Origin: an uncultured Saprospiraceae bacterium
GTDB taxonomy: Bacteria; Bacteroidota; Bacteroidia; Chitinophagales; Saprospiraceae
Assembly (NCBI GenBank): GCA_943788055.1
Contig: CALSOU010000005.1
Location: 124,001-188,000 of the forward strand
Length of the DNA: 64,000 nt
Reading direction: 5' to 3'
In this document: piece by piece, positions 1 to 9,009 of the stretch
How positions within the stretch are numbered: position 1 is the stretch's first letter
Layout: every line of letters starts with the position of its first letter
Notes under the pieces: model-generated
The model's database searches: none
Seen by the model: only the letters and a program-made list of their open reading frames with translations
What the model was told of the DNA's origin: nothing
Made by a program: the position numbers and the translations under genes

Positions 1-383
1 TGGGGAATACTGTAGAGGTGAATGACATTTAATTCTCTGGCACAAGGATTAAGCTGAGGGAAGACTCGACACAAACTTTTAATTTTCAATTCCTTCTGGA
101 TACATTAGAACCCAGATCCAGGATTGTTGAATTGGGCTTCAAATAATCTTATTCTAAGTGGCGGGATTGGTTACCCCTTTCTACATGGAGCCCATTTTAT
201 CTTGTGTGTATTTGTTAGCTACGGATTATATTATTTGGAGAGTATGTCCTAAAAACTGTTGCACTAGTCGAACATTGTATGACAACATTTGTCTAGTAAT
301 ACTGTTGGTTATATATTCGTTATTTTTTCGACTGTTTTTTGATGTCTCTAAGTAGAGACAGCTTCACTTTAAAAATTAATTCT
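1..383. other. non-coding left edge upstream of clpP
   Basis: I find no recognisable gene here on either strand. The only open frame of note, a 65-codon stretch from 158, starts on a TTG-like codon, has no family resemblance and overlaps the clpP leader. In many Bacteroidota the trigger factor gene tig precedes clpP. No trigger-factor-like sequence is visible in these bases, so that arrangement is absent or lies outside the window. Confidence 0.5.
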
Positions 384-1085
384 ATGTTTCATAAAGATGA
401 ATTTAAGAAGTACGCTACTAAGCATATGAACATGAGTAGCATGCATCTAGAAAAATATATGGAATCTACAGGAACTGCGGCGCCAAATATCAATGGTTTT
501 ACACCTCAAGTGATTGAAGAGCGCCAAATGAACGTTGTGGGAATGGATGTTTTTTCACGTTTAATGATGGATCGTATCATCTTCATGGGAGTTCCTGTGA
601 ATGATTACGTTGCAAACGTCATTCAAGCACAACTACTTTTTCTTGAGTCTACAGATCCAAAAAGAGATATTCAGATGTTTATCAATTCTCCAGGAGGTTC
701 AGTAATTGCAGGAATGGGAATTTATGACACTATGCAATATGTTTCACCTGATATTGGAACAATTTGTACTGGATTAGCTGCATCTATGGGTTCTATTCTT
801 TTATGCGCAGGCACAAAAGGAAAAAGAACTTGTTTGCCGCATTCGAGAGTTATGATTCACCAACCAAGTGGAGGAATGCAGGGGCAGTTTACTGACATGG
901 AAATCAGTTATAATTTGATTAAAGATCTTCGAAATGAGCTTTATCATATATATGTGCATCATACAGATAAAGATTTTGATACAATCGAACAAGATTGCTT
1001 GCGAGATAGATGGATGACTGCAACAGAGGCAAAAGACTACGGTCTTGTAGATGAGGTTCTTGCAAGAGGTGAAAAAGTATCTTAA
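384..1085 (+). CDS. clpP: ATP-dependent Clp protease proteolytic subunit ClpP
   Basis: Serine peptidase subunit that forms the tetradecameric barrel of the ClpXP protease and degrades unfolded or tagged proteins in the cytosol. The frame is open from 339, but I chose ATG 384: its product begins with the DEFKKYATKH stretch typical of Bacteroidota ClpP and gives a normal length of 233 residues. With that start the catalytic triad is Ser134 in GLAASMGS, His159 in MIHQPSGG and Asp204. The INSPGGSV loop is present. The nucleophile motif reads SMGS where many relatives have SMAA, a mild oddity. It stands alone in its transcription unit, closed by a terminator at 1122, with clpX 330 bases further on; the two presumably work together. 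Confidence 0.96.
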   Translation: MFHKDEFKKYATKHMNMSSMHLEKYMESTGTAAPNINGFTPQVIEERQMNVVGMDVFSRLMMDRIIFMGVPVNDYVANVIQAQLLFLESTDPKRDIQMFINSPGGSVIAGMGIYDTMQYVSPDIGTICTGLAASMGSILLCAGTKGKRTCLPHSRVMIHQPSGGMQGQFTDMEISYNLIKDLRNELYHIYVHHTDKDFDTIEQDCLRDRWMTATEAKDYGLVDEVLARGEKVS

Positions 1086-1121
1086 AGGTAAATTTTATTC
1101 ACTCTAGTGATAAGAATAAGA

Positions 1122-1153
1122 AAGCCTTCTGCGTTATGCGGAGGGCTTTTTTA
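1122..1153 (+). terminator. rho-independent terminator of clpP
   Basis: AGCCTTCT pairs with GGAGGGCT around a short loop, followed by six Ts. It lies 37 bases after the clpP stop and separates clpP from clpX. Confidence 0.8.
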
Positions 1154-1415
1154 TCCTATTGACAAATGGGTTTGGAACTGCTCGAAATATCAACGCCTCA
1201 ATATTTGTGATGATTTCACGAGGTTTCAAGACAAATGAGAAAAGAGATAATTTCATACCTTTGTTGTGATAGAGAATGAAGGCTGGTGCATCATTAAATG
1301 ATCGAAAGAACTCTTATTGAAAATGTTGAGAATTCATTATTTAATGACACAAGGCCATTTTAAACTCTATTGAATGACGATAGGTTATATTCTTAGGTAC
1401 CTATAAATAATTCTA
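1154..1415. other. non-coding spacer between clpP and clpX
   Basis: About 260 bases without a supported gene. It must hold the clpX promoter, since clpP is closed by a terminator, but I see no clear TAnnTTTG box at a convincing distance from the clpX start. Confidence 0.4.
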
Positions 1416-2654
1416 ATGAAAAGTAAAGCAAATTATAGATGCTCCTTTTGTGGGAGAGATAAGAAAGAGGCGGCGATCCTAATTGCTGGAATTGAAGGGC
1501 ACATTTGCGAAATCTGTGTTGATCAAGCTGCAGATATTATTAAGGAGGAAGTCGGAAGTCGTGAAGCGCTAGTGGGAGATTCTTTCAATATGCCCAAAGA
1601 CATGACACCTCATGCGATCAAGGAATACCTTGATGATTATATTATTGGACAGACAGAAGCAAAAAAATATCTAGCAGTTGCAGTTTATAATCATTACAAA
1701 CGGCTAAATCACAGCTCAAAAGATGATGTAAACATTGAAAAATCAAATATTCTGTTTGTTGGTGAAACAGGAACGGGAAAAACTTTACTTGCTAAAACTA
1801 TTGCAAGCTTTCTAGATGTACCTTTCACAATAGTTGACGCTACCGTTTTTACAGAAGCTGGGTATGTGGGAGAAGATGTAGAGAGCATGTTGAGTAGGTT
1901 ATTGCAAGCTTGCGATTATAATGTTGAGGCTGCTCAGCAAGGTATTGTATATATTGATGAAATCGATAAAATTGCTCGAAAAAACGATAATCCTTCTATT
2001 ACACGAGATGTTAGTGGAGAAGGTGTGCAGCAAGCAATGTTGAAGATGCTAGAAGGAACTGAGGTTAATGTACCGCCACAAGGCGGAAGAAAGCATCCTG
2101 AGCAAAAGATGATTAAAGTTGATACAACCAATATTCTCTTTATCTGCGGAGGTGCGTTTGATGGAATTGATAAGATTATTGCTCGCAGAATGAATACTCA
2201 AGTAATAGGATTCAATAATGATGACACTGTTCGGGTAGATACTGAAAACCTATTGCAATACATAACGCATCAAGATATCAAGTCTTTCGGATTGATTCCT
2301 GAGTTGATTGGTCGTGTGCCAGTGTTGACCTACCTAGATCCACTCGATAAGGAAACCCTGATTGCAATCTTGACAAAGCCAAAAAATGCCTTGATCAAGC
2401 AATATTCTATGCTTTTTAATTTAGAAGGGATCAAACTGGAGTTCTCTAAAGAAGCGCTAGATTTTATAGCGACAAAGGCTTTAGAGTACAAGCTTGGAGC
2501 AAGAGGATTAAGAAGTATTTGCGAGGCGATATTAACAGATGCAATGTTTGACCTACCATCCCAAAAGGATGTAAAAGAATTCAAGGTTTCATCTCAGTAC
2601 GCTCAAGATCAATTGAAAAAATCAAAACTTTCAAAATTAAGAAAGGTCAGTTAG
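1416..2654 (+). CDS. clpX: ATP-dependent Clp protease ATP-binding subunit ClpX
   Basis: AAA+ unfoldase that recognises substrates and threads them into ClpP. The N-terminal C4 zinc-binding domain has Cys9, Cys12, Cys31 and Cys34. Walker A is GETGTGKT at residues 116-123 and Walker B is YIDEID at about 179-184. The sensor-2 stretch LGARGLRSI lies near residue 365. At 412 residues it matches the family length, and the start is the first ATG of the frame, directly before the zinc domain. It is followed by a strong terminator at 2685. Cytosolic, acting on ClpP encoded just upstream. Confidence 0.97.
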   Translation: MKSKANYRCSFCGRDKKEAAILIAGIEGHICEICVDQAADIIKEEVGSREALVGDSFNMPKDMTPHAIKEYLDDYIIGQTEAKKYLAVAVYNHYKRLNHSSKDDVNIEKSNILFVGETGTGKTLLAKTIASFLDVPFTIVDATVFTEAGYVGEDVESMLSRLLQACDYNVEAAQQGIVYIDEIDKIARKNDNPSITRDVSGEGVQQAMLKMLEGTEVNVPPQGGRKHPEQKMIKVDTTNILFICGGAFDGIDKIIARRMNTQVIGFNNDDTVRVDTENLLQYITHQDIKSFGLIPELIGRVPVLTYLDPLDKETLIAILTKPKNALIKQYSMLFNLEGIKLEFSKEALDFIATKALEYKLGARGLRSICEAILTDAMFDLPSQKDVKEFKVSSQYAQDQLKKSKLSKLRKVS

Positions 2655-2684
2655 TTGCTGAATGTTTTAAGTAATACATCAAGG

Positions 2685-2716
2685 CCCTACTTTGACTCGA
2701 GTCAAGTAGGGTTTTC
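2685..2716 (+). terminator. rho-independent terminator of clpX
   Basis: CCCTAC and GTAGGG close a long, nearly perfect stem through TTTGACTC/GAGTCAA, ending in a short T run. It lies 30 bases beyond the clpX stop. Confidence 0.85.
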
Positions 2717-2783
2717 TTCAATCTGATCAGATTCTTTTCACTACTTTTATCAATAGTTAGTTTCAAGAGTATTAATATCTTTA

Positions 2784-3240
2784 TTGATAAATGCGAAAGT
2801 TATCAAAGAGCGAATTAAAGGAAGGTATATAGAATTGGTTCCTATTTCTGTTGAAGAAAAGGAGCTTTTTTAAAGATTGGCAAGGCTATTATTTCAAGGA
2901 TATTGAGAATCGAAAAGGCAGGTATTTTCATATTATTCAGAAAGGCAGCAAGATCGGCCAGATAAACTATAATGAGATTCAGTCCAATGAAGTTGATGTG
3001 GATATTATAATTTACGATAAAGACAACTGGTCAAAAGGATATGGTTCCAGTGCAATCAAACTCATGAGCGCTTATCTAGAGGAAAAGTGTCATGTGGATA
3101 AGATTTGGATTGACGTGCATCCTCACAACACTAGTGCTATAAAAGCGTATGAAAAAGCTGGATTTAATTCTAAATCAAAAACGAAGGATAATTTAGGAAT
3201 CGATTATATTCGTCTTTCGCGGAAGAATCGTTACAAGTAA
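2784..3240 (+). pseudogene. GNAT-family acetyltransferase, frameshifted
   Basis: GCN5-related N-acetyltransferase of the AAC(6')-like type, predicted to transfer acetyl from acetyl-CoA to an amine; the substrate is unknown. The acetyl-CoA loop is visible as GYGSSAIK, followed by the family signature NTSAIKAYEKAGF. The open frame from 2851 lacks the usual N-terminal strand. That strand is present in the next frame upstream (GRYIELVPISVEEKELF, codons 2820-2870) and runs into TAA at 2871. Removing one T from the T6 run at 2866-2871 joins the two halves as ELF-KDWQGYYF. The reconstructed start is probably TTG 2784 and is uncertain. Either a true frameshift or a one-base homopolymer error. Confidence in family and frameshift is high. 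Confidence 0.8.
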
Positions 3241-3452
3241 CTTAAATGCAAATATGCCAATATTTGTTACCTTTATTGGTCTCTGAGCTACAACACAAAA
3301 TTCTCAAGAGATATTCCAATTCATATACGTAAATTCCGGAGTAAAGTTATTTCCTCGAATTTATGTTTCTTAGCAGTCCTCCTATTGTATTTCATGAACT
3401 GACTATCTATCTTTAAGCAAATTCACAAATTGAGTTACTCTAAAGTGATAGT

Positions 3453-4052
3453 GTGTTTCTAACGAAAAAGCAGATACAAAAACGAAGTAAGGGTCTGATG
3501 AACTACATCCGAAGAGGTGGAGCTAAAGAACGCAATGCATTGTCTGTGATTTATTCAAGTTACAACTACACAAGCTACTTAGCGAGCTTAATTAACAACT
3601 ATAACATTCCGTTGGCGGAAGTTAAAGATGTTGTGCATGATGCAATTATTATATTTAGAAATAACGTGAAAGCCAATAAGGTAAAAGAAGACACAAATAT
3701 CCACGTATACTTGACAAGTATCGCAAAGAACATATTACGGAACAAAACTAGGCGACGAAAAACGGAGGAAATTGTTGATAACAATTGGGAAGTATATGGC
3801 TCAGAAGATACAACAGAGAGTTATTTCACGCGAAAGGAAATGCAAGAGCAGATAAGTGTATTGATGCAAAAGATTCCCGAAACATGTAGGGAACTTCTTA
3901 AACTGTGGCAGCAAAACTATTCTTTTAGAGAAATTGCGTCATTATTGACCATCAAGAATGAACATGCCGCCCGAAAAAAGAAATACAAGTGTTTTCAAAA
4001 GCTAGCGGATTATGCAAAAGATTTTCCTGAACTTAAACAATTTTTGGCATGA
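3453..4052 (+). CDS. ECF-type RNA polymerase sigma factor
   Basis: Extracytoplasmic-function sigma-70 factor of 199 residues, directing RNA polymerase to a specific regulon. Region 2 is recognisable around LAEVKDVVHDAIIIFRNN and VYLTSIAKNILRNKTRRR (about residues 50-110). Region 4 follows as IPETCRELLKLWQQNYSFREIASLL, with its helix-turn-helix near residues 140-180. The start is GTG 3453. The stop overlaps the next gene's ATG by four bases (ATGA), so the two are translationally coupled; the partner is a membrane protein with anti-sigma architecture. This region-2/region-4 spacing is common in Bacteroidota sigma genes paired with caspase- or CHAT-type effectors, and such a gene (decayed) lies directly beyond. 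Confidence 0.85.
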   Translation: MFLTKKQIQKRSKGLMNYIRRGGAKERNALSVIYSSYNYTSYLASLINNYNIPLAEVKDVVHDAIIIFRNNVKANKVKEDTNIHVYLTSIAKNILRNKTRRRKTEEIVDNNWEVYGSEDTTESYFTRKEMQEQISVLMQKIPETCRELLKLWQQNYSFREIASLLTIKNEHAARKKKYKCFQKLADYAKDFPELKQFLA

Positions 4053-4738
4053 CGGATGATCAACAAGAATTATTTGATAACTACGCAAAGGGCATATTAT
4101 CTGACTCTGAAAAGCAAGAGTTTCTAAACGCATTGGAGAAAGATTCTGTTCTTAAGAAAACCTGGGATCAATATCGACTATCTTCTGAAGTTCTAAAAGC
4201 TGACGAAGAGTCATCATTGCGTGTAATGTTCAGAGAAATTGACAAGTCTGGAGATTCTGACTCAATCCCAAAGACTTATAATAAATGGTGGATTCTTGCT
4301 TCGTTTATTACTACTTTGATTATAATCTTAGGAGTGTCAATGGTACAATTTAAGAAATTAGAACCTACTCAAGTAGCTGATCAATTTAGACTTTCCTCAG
4401 AACAGCGAATTCAAAGAAATAGTGATGCAACACCGACCGATTCATTGCTGCTATCCTCCTATCACAAACCTTTGGAATTAGCAAATAATTACATCGATAA
4501 TAGGCAGTACCAAGAAGCAAGGGAGGCATTGGACCAAATTACAATCGATGCAGATGTCATACAAGAGAATAAAGAATGGATGCTGGCCCTAGTATCATAC
4601 ATGGAAAATGGAAGGTCAGATGCTTATTTCCAATTGGTACTTTCAAAGATTCTTGATGACGTCACACATAATAACTACCCTCAAGCGGTAAAACTCAACG
4701 ATAAAGTGAATAATTTCTGGGGACGACTCAGAGGTTAG
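4049..4738 (+). CDS. single-pass membrane protein, probable anti-sigma factor
   Basis: 229 residues. The cytoplasmic N-terminus starts TDDQQELFDNYAKG and resembles the short N-terminal helices of anti-sigma factors. One hydrophobic segment, WWILASFITTLIIILGVSMV, lies at about residues 80-99. The C-terminal part contains a helical repeat-like stretch (LELANNYIDNRQYQEAREAL) reminiscent of a tetratricopeptide unit. The four-base overlap with the ECF sigma gene supports a sequestering role at the inner membrane, with the C-terminal domain sensing in the periplasm. There is no canonical zinc-binding H-C-C anti-sigma motif, so the assignment rests on architecture and context. Its 3' end overlaps by four bases the end of the convergent MORN-caspase pseudogene. 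Confidence 0.6.
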   Translation: MTDDQQELFDNYAKGILSDSEKQEFLNALEKDSVLKKTWDQYRLSSEVLKADEESSLRVMFREIDKSGDSDSIPKTYNKWWILASFITTLIIILGVSMVQFKKLEPTQVADQFRLSSEQRIQRNSDATPTDSLLLSSYHKPLELANNYIDNRQYQEAREALDQITIDADVIQENKEWMLALVSYMENGRSDAYFQLVLSKILDDVTHNNYPQAVKLNDKVNNFWGRLRG

Positions 4739-5612
4739 TATCGAACATTGCTTATTGGCATTTTTGGATCATAATTTCCCGCGATACTTAGTTTCTGTTT
4801 GTCCATCGAATAGTCTTTTACTCCGGCATCTATAAAATCATAAAATTCTGAAACCGTGACGATTTTGTTGTCGTTGTAGTCAGCTAAGTCTTGTAGTCCT
4901 CTGATTAGATAATGACTAAAGACACCTTGACGTAGTCCAGAGGCTTCAAGTGAGACTTCTTCACTTTTACTAGACATAATCAATGCTGTTCCTCATTAGG
5001 TTTGAACTTTGTGACTTGCTCAGATTTATTAGCAAACTGCCTATCCTCAAGTTCGTCTTCAACCCAGATTCCACTAAGTTTTTCGCCAGAAGGAAAGTGC
5101 ATTTTTCCCTCACCATGTTTTTTGTTATCCTTCCAGTTTCCAATGAAAACTGTACCATCAGCATAAAAGAATGCATCTACTCCGTTGAACTTACCATTTA
5201 CAAGCTCACCTTCATAACGTTCTTTTGAAGCAAAACTGAAGACACCCTTTCCATTCGCGAGGTTATTTGCCCATGCGCCACTGTAAGTGTCTCAATCTGC
5301 ATAGCGATATGTACCAATTCCCCAAAATTGATTGTTTTTAAAGTCACCTCGGTATTGATCTCCGTTTGCAAAAGTGAGCTGATCTTTTCCGACACGCTCG
5401 TTTTTCACCCAATTTCCAATGTATACATTTCCATTTGCGTACTTCATGGTTCCTTTACCATGAAACAATCGATTTTTGAACTGCCCTTCGTAAAGGCTAC
5501 CATCTGTGAAGCTATAGATGCCTTTTCCATTGGAGCAATTTCCGGAAGTACATTCTGAATGAGCGAATAATGCAATTGATAGGAAAGAAACCAAAAAACA
5601 GATCTTTTTCAT
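4735..5612 (-). pseudogene. MORN-repeat caspase-family (C14) protein, decayed
   Basis: Remnant of a secreted or periplasmic protein that normally combines an N-terminal run of MORN repeats with a C-terminal caspase-like peptidase domain. The likely start ATG 5612 gives a signal peptide (MKKICFLVSFLSIALF). About seven MORN repeats follow, for instance DGSLYEGQF and ANGDQYRGDF. An in-frame TGA at 5294-5292 interrupts a repeat where glycine is invariant (YAD-stop-DTYSG). Translation would then continue in frame to TGA 4982-4980. From about 4986 a different frame gives the end of a caspase domain (LIMSSKSEEVSLEASG, GVFSHYLIRGL) to 4735. The p20-like part with the catalytic His and Cys, roughly 150-200 residues, is missing at the junction. 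Not expected to yield an active peptidase. Confidence 0.8.
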
Positions 5613-6165
5613 ACGTAATGTTTTATCGTATATGTTGTTCAATCCGAGCTAGAAAAAGTACTGTTTTGGCTTATAAAGGTCTTTTAGAAGAGTAAGAAAT
5701 GATCTTGGATGAGTAAAAAAACATAGATTAGTTGCTTGATATTGCTTTTCACAGTACACTTCACAAAGAGAAGGGCTGGGGCCTAAAAGGAATTGTCTAG
5801 ATATTGATGAACTAAATAAATATAGAAAATACTAATCTGAATGAATGCTTGGATATTCTATACGACAAGTATTTTGGGCTTGATTCCAATCTATAGTTAG
5901 GCTAAAATAAGTAGATAGCATGGACACTATCCACACTCTCTTTCTAACTATAAACTACTAAATTATAATTATTGCAAGCAAGTTGTTTAAACTTGATGGA
6001 TTATAGAAACAAGATTATGTTTTTATCCTCCTTACATGCATGACTGAAAACTTTTATAAAGTGATGCGTGGATACTAAAAAAGAGACAATCATTTTCAGA
6101 TTATCTCTTTCTTTAGTAGGAGAAACTACTAGTATTTATATTAGCAACCCAATGAAAATGACTGT
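5613..6165. other. non-coding region between decayed caspase gene and Crp gene
   Basis: Some 550 bases, very AT-rich, with stops in all frames and no recognisable protein family. It contains the terminator of the downstream Crp/Fnr gene at 6075-6110. Nothing else stands out. Confidence 0.5.
6075..6110 (-). terminator. rho-independent terminator of the Crp/Fnr gene
   Basis: Read on the minus strand, AGAGATAATC pairs with GATTGTCTCT (one G-T wobble) around a seven-base loop and is followed by six Ts. It lies 56 bases past the stop at 6166. Confidence 0.75.
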
Positions 6166-6888
6166 TTATGCCATTCGAAGGGCAGCAATATCTCTTATTA
6201 AGATTTTTGATGGTTTTCTAGCTGAAAAATGAATTAAGTCATCTTGCTTCAATTCACTTAGTACCCGCGCTACGGTTTGGCGAGAAGTATCAGTCATGTA
6301 AGCAATCTCTTTGTGCGACAATCCATGATTTATTAGCCACTCATCAATACCTATACGTATACCTCTCTGAGCACCCATTCTACCGATGAATTCACTAATT
6401 CTACTTTTGGCCTTCAAGAAAATAAAATTCTTCATTCTTTGCTCTAGATTGTTCATACGAGTCATAATTAATTTCATGAGGTCTTCCGAGAACGCCTTAT
6501 TTCGATAGACTAATTCTAATATTACAGATTTGTCAACTTTTAAATATTGTGTATCCGCTTCAGTAGTAATTGCATACTCACTTCTTATAGCTTGGTCTTG
6601 GAAGATATTCTCACCAAAAAGCTGATCTGCATGAACGATTTCCTTAATTAATGTTTTTCCACATTCGGTGTTACTTGCTAGCTTGACTTTGCCCTTCACT
6701 AGAAAGTACATCTCGCTTGCTTGTAATGATTCTTTATATATGAAAGTATCTTTCGCACAGACATTGTATATCGCTTTTGAGGCTATAAGTTCAAATTCCT
6801 GAGCAGTGAGTGATTTCAAAGTAGGAAATGCCTGTAGGGCGTTCAATTTTCCCGAAATATTATTCATAGTGTCGCTTTTTTTAGCCAA
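6166..6888 (-). CDS. Crp/Fnr-family transcriptional regulator
   Basis: 240 residues. An N-terminal cyclic-nucleotide-binding fold spans about residues 20-135 (MYFLVKGKVKLAS, QLFGENIFQDQ). A dimerisation helix follows, then a C-terminal winged helix-turn-helix, LSHKEIAYMTDTSRQTVARV, at about 190-209. There is no cluster of N-terminal cysteines, so it is not an Fnr-type iron-sulfur oxygen sensor. The glutamate and arginine that contact cAMP in E. coli Crp are not clearly present, so the ligand is uncertain. ATG 6888 gives a short lead-in; ATG 6870 (MNNISG) is an alternative. It is a single-gene unit with its own terminator and diverges from DUF4271, which it might regulate. Confidence 0.88.
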   Translation of the reverse strand: MAKKSDTMNNISGKLNALQAFPTLKSLTAQEFELIASKAIYNVCAKDTFIYKESLQASEMYFLVKGKVKLASNTECGKTLIKEIVHADQLFGENIFQDQAIRSEYAITTEADTQYLKVDKSVILELVYRNKAFSEDLMKLIMTRMNNLEQRMKNFIFLKAKSRISEFIGRMGAQRGIRIGIDEWLINHGLSHKEIAYMTDTSRQTVARVLSELKQDDLIHFSARKPSKILIRDIAALRMA

Positions 6889-7022
6889 TATTAATTAGGT
6901 TACTTAATATTAATACGATCAATTTGTTCGATTCCCCTAAATCCAAACAGAATTTTTTGATAATTTAATTCAAGCTTGCTTTATGTGAAGCATTGAACCG
7001 CTTATATCAATAATACTTTATT

Positions 7023-7034
7023 TACTTTTGCAGT
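7023..7034 (+). promoter_or_regulatory. TAnnTTTG box directly before the DUF4271 start
   Basis: TACTTTTG at 7023-7030 is a full match to the Bacteroidota -7 element and ends only four bases before the GTG start at 7035. No clear -33 TTTG sits 19 bases upstream. If functional, the transcript would begin at or within the start codon, making it leaderless, or translation would begin downstream. Confidence 0.35.
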
Positions 7035-8099
7035 GTGAAATATTTACTATCTATCATATTGATTTCATTTGTTTTTTTGAATGCAAGCGCGCAAGGAATT
7101 AATCCTTTTGAGTTGCGAGATAGTATTATTAATGAGAATGTTTCAAAGGTGGTCAAGGACTCCACTACTAACGGTTATTCTAGTAATTTGGAAGCATCCG
7201 AGACTGCAAATAACATTTCACAATCTGAACCTACAGATACTGAGGAAAGAGTTATTTCTGATGTAGAGAATTTTTCTACTAATCCATTTGAATTAATAGA
7301 GTTAGAAACTAGCATTGAAGTAGTTGATTCTATCGAATTATCAACTGCAGACATAGATGAAAAAGAGACTGATTCATCCTCAGTACTGATTCCCGTAGTA
7401 GATCAGATAACAATGAATGACAAGACAATCAGCAAGTCAACCATTCCTCTTCCAAGGAAGGGGAGCAACACGCTAGCGTTCGTAATTGCCTTAATTTCAG
7501 GCCTGCTTTTATCGATTGTTTTTACTAGTAAGCGTAGTATTCTTTCCGAGATTAAAAAGTCGCTTAAGAATACGAACTATATGAAGTTATTTCTAAAGGA
7601 TGAGCGAAACGGCTTTTCTCTGCCTTTCTTACTACTGATGGTCATTTATGTGTTGAATATATCTGTCTTCATTAGATTTTTAAGCTTCTATTTTGAAATA
7701 CCTATTTTAGATTATAGTTATTGGTACATTTTACTTTTTGTCAATGTATTATTGATAGTTCGCCACGCCAGTTTGACCTTCATTTCCTATTTAAGGAAAA
7801 GACTGCCAGACGCACTGCAGTATAGCTTCATAATTATGATGATCAATACCATTGCAGGTCTTACTATATTGCCAGTTAACCTTTTGATTGCATATGGTCC
7901 AGAATCTATGACTACTCGTTTTATGTATTTGGGAATTATCATAATAGTATCACTTTGGATTCTAAAGTGGTTGCAAGGATTCCTCAATTCCATTAGAATT
8001 ATCATAGGAGATAGTTTTCATTTTTTGTTGTATCTTTGCGCTTGCGAAATCGTGCCTATTTTAATTTGCGTAGGTTATGTGAGAAATTTAATTCATTAA
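7035..8099 (+). CDS. DUF4271 domain-containing membrane protein
   Basis: 354 residues. An N-terminal signal sequence (KYLLSIILISFVFLNASAQ) is followed by an acidic, serine- and threonine-rich stretch to about residue 130. A multi-pass membrane domain of DUF4271 type then has about six segments between residues 148 and 350. Function is unknown. In Bacteroidota this family is regularly found next to uroporphyrinogen-III synthase, and that holds here: hemD starts 56 bases downstream on the same strand. The low-complexity acidic linker is longer than I would expect. The start is GTG 7035, placed at the signal peptide. Confidence 0.75.
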   Translation: MKYLLSIILISFVFLNASAQGINPFELRDSIINENVSKVVKDSTTNGYSSNLEASETANNISQSEPTDTEERVISDVENFSTNPFELIELETSIEVVDSIELSTADIDEKETDSSSVLIPVVDQITMNDKTISKSTIPLPRKGSNTLAFVIALISGLLLSIVFTSKRSILSEIKKSLKNTNYMKLFLKDERNGFSLPFLLLMVIYVLNISVFIRFLSFYFEIPILDYSYWYILLFVNVLLIVRHASLTFISYLRKRLPDALQYSFIIMMINTIAGLTILPVNLLIAYGPESMTTRFMYLGIIIIVSLWILKWLQGFLNSIRIIIGDSFHFLLYLCACEIVPILICVGYVRNLIH

Positions 8100-8155
8100 G
8101 AAACATTGGAGTAGACACTACAAGTGCTTTTCTAACCATTAAATAAGAGATAAGA

Positions 8156-8929
8156 ATGGCTGCAAGTTCTAAGCAAATAGCTCAATATAAACCTGTTAAA
8201 ACAATCTTGATATCTCAGCCTAAACCTGAGCGTTCGCCATATTACAACTTAGAACAAAAGTATGGTTTACAGATTGATTGGAGGCCTTTCATTCACGTTG
8301 AGCCTGTTTTAGAAAAGGAATTTCGAAAAACAAGGCTAAGACCTGATGAGTTTTCTGCTATCATTTTTACAAGTAAGAATTCAATTGAGCATTTTTTCAG
8401 ATTGTGTGACGAGATGCGTATCAAGATGAGTGCTGATACAAAATACTTTTGTATATCTGCTGCCATTGCAAATTACCTACAAAAGTTTATTGTCTACAGA
8501 AAACGTAAAGTTTTTGTTGGTATAAGAAAAGTTGAGGATTTAAAGACAGCTTTGGAAAAGCATAGAGCAAAAGAAACATTTTTACTTCCTTGCAGTAATT
8601 TAGGCTCTAAAGATGTTGTTAAGTATTTAGAAGAAGGAGGTTATAACTTCCAAGTTTCAATGATGTACCGCACAGTAGCCAGTGATTTAAGTGATTTGAG
8701 CGATATTACCTATGATATTTTAGTGTTTTTTAGTCCTTTGGGAATTTCTTCTTTATACGAGAATTTTCCCGACTTTGCCCAGAAAGAAACACGTTTAGCT
8801 GTTTTCGGAAAAAGCACAAGCAAAGCTGTAGAGGATAGAGGTTTAACGATCAATATCAAAGCGCCTTCTCCAGAATCTCCATCAATGACGATGGCTCTTG
8901 AGAACTATATTAAGAAAACGCTTGTTTAA
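8156..8929 (+). CDS. hemD: uroporphyrinogen-III synthase
   Basis: Cyclises and isomerises hydroxymethylbilane to uroporphyrinogen III in tetrapyrrole synthesis. 257 residues with two Rossmann-like lobes. The family is weakly conserved, but the key stretches are visible: AIIFTSKNSIEHFF at about residues 62-75, LLPCSNLGSKDVVKYLEEGGY in lobe two, and YDILVFFSPLGISSLY near residue 190 (the usual 'F.SP.G' region). The 25-residue lead before KTILISQPKPE is typical of Bacteroidota copies. It is probably co-transcribed with DUF4271. The downstream neighbour lgt is convergent. Confidence 0.82.
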   Translation: MAASSKQIAQYKPVKTILISQPKPERSPYYNLEQKYGLQIDWRPFIHVEPVLEKEFRKTRLRPDEFSAIIFTSKNSIEHFFRLCDEMRIKMSADTKYFCISAAIANYLQKFIVYRKRKVFVGIRKVEDLKTALEKHRAKETFLLPCSNLGSKDVVKYLEEGGYNFQVSMMYRTVASDLSDLSDITYDILVFFSPLGISSLYENFPDFAQKETRLAVFGKSTSKAVEDRGLTINIKAPSPESPSMTMALENYIKKTLV

Positions 8930-9009
8930 TTAATTGATTATACATTCTTAGTACTGTAAGATTAAAGATAAGGTTGTTTAGTACCCTTAATTTCGGTTTT
9001 CCGAATTGG

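Noticed and set aside
158-355. 65-codon open frame before clpP
   Set aside because: No ATG-type start context or family resemblance, and it overlaps the clpP leader.
4970-5228. Open frames on both strands inside the MORN-caspase locus
   Set aside because: They are shadows in other frames of the MORN repeats and do not follow any protein family.
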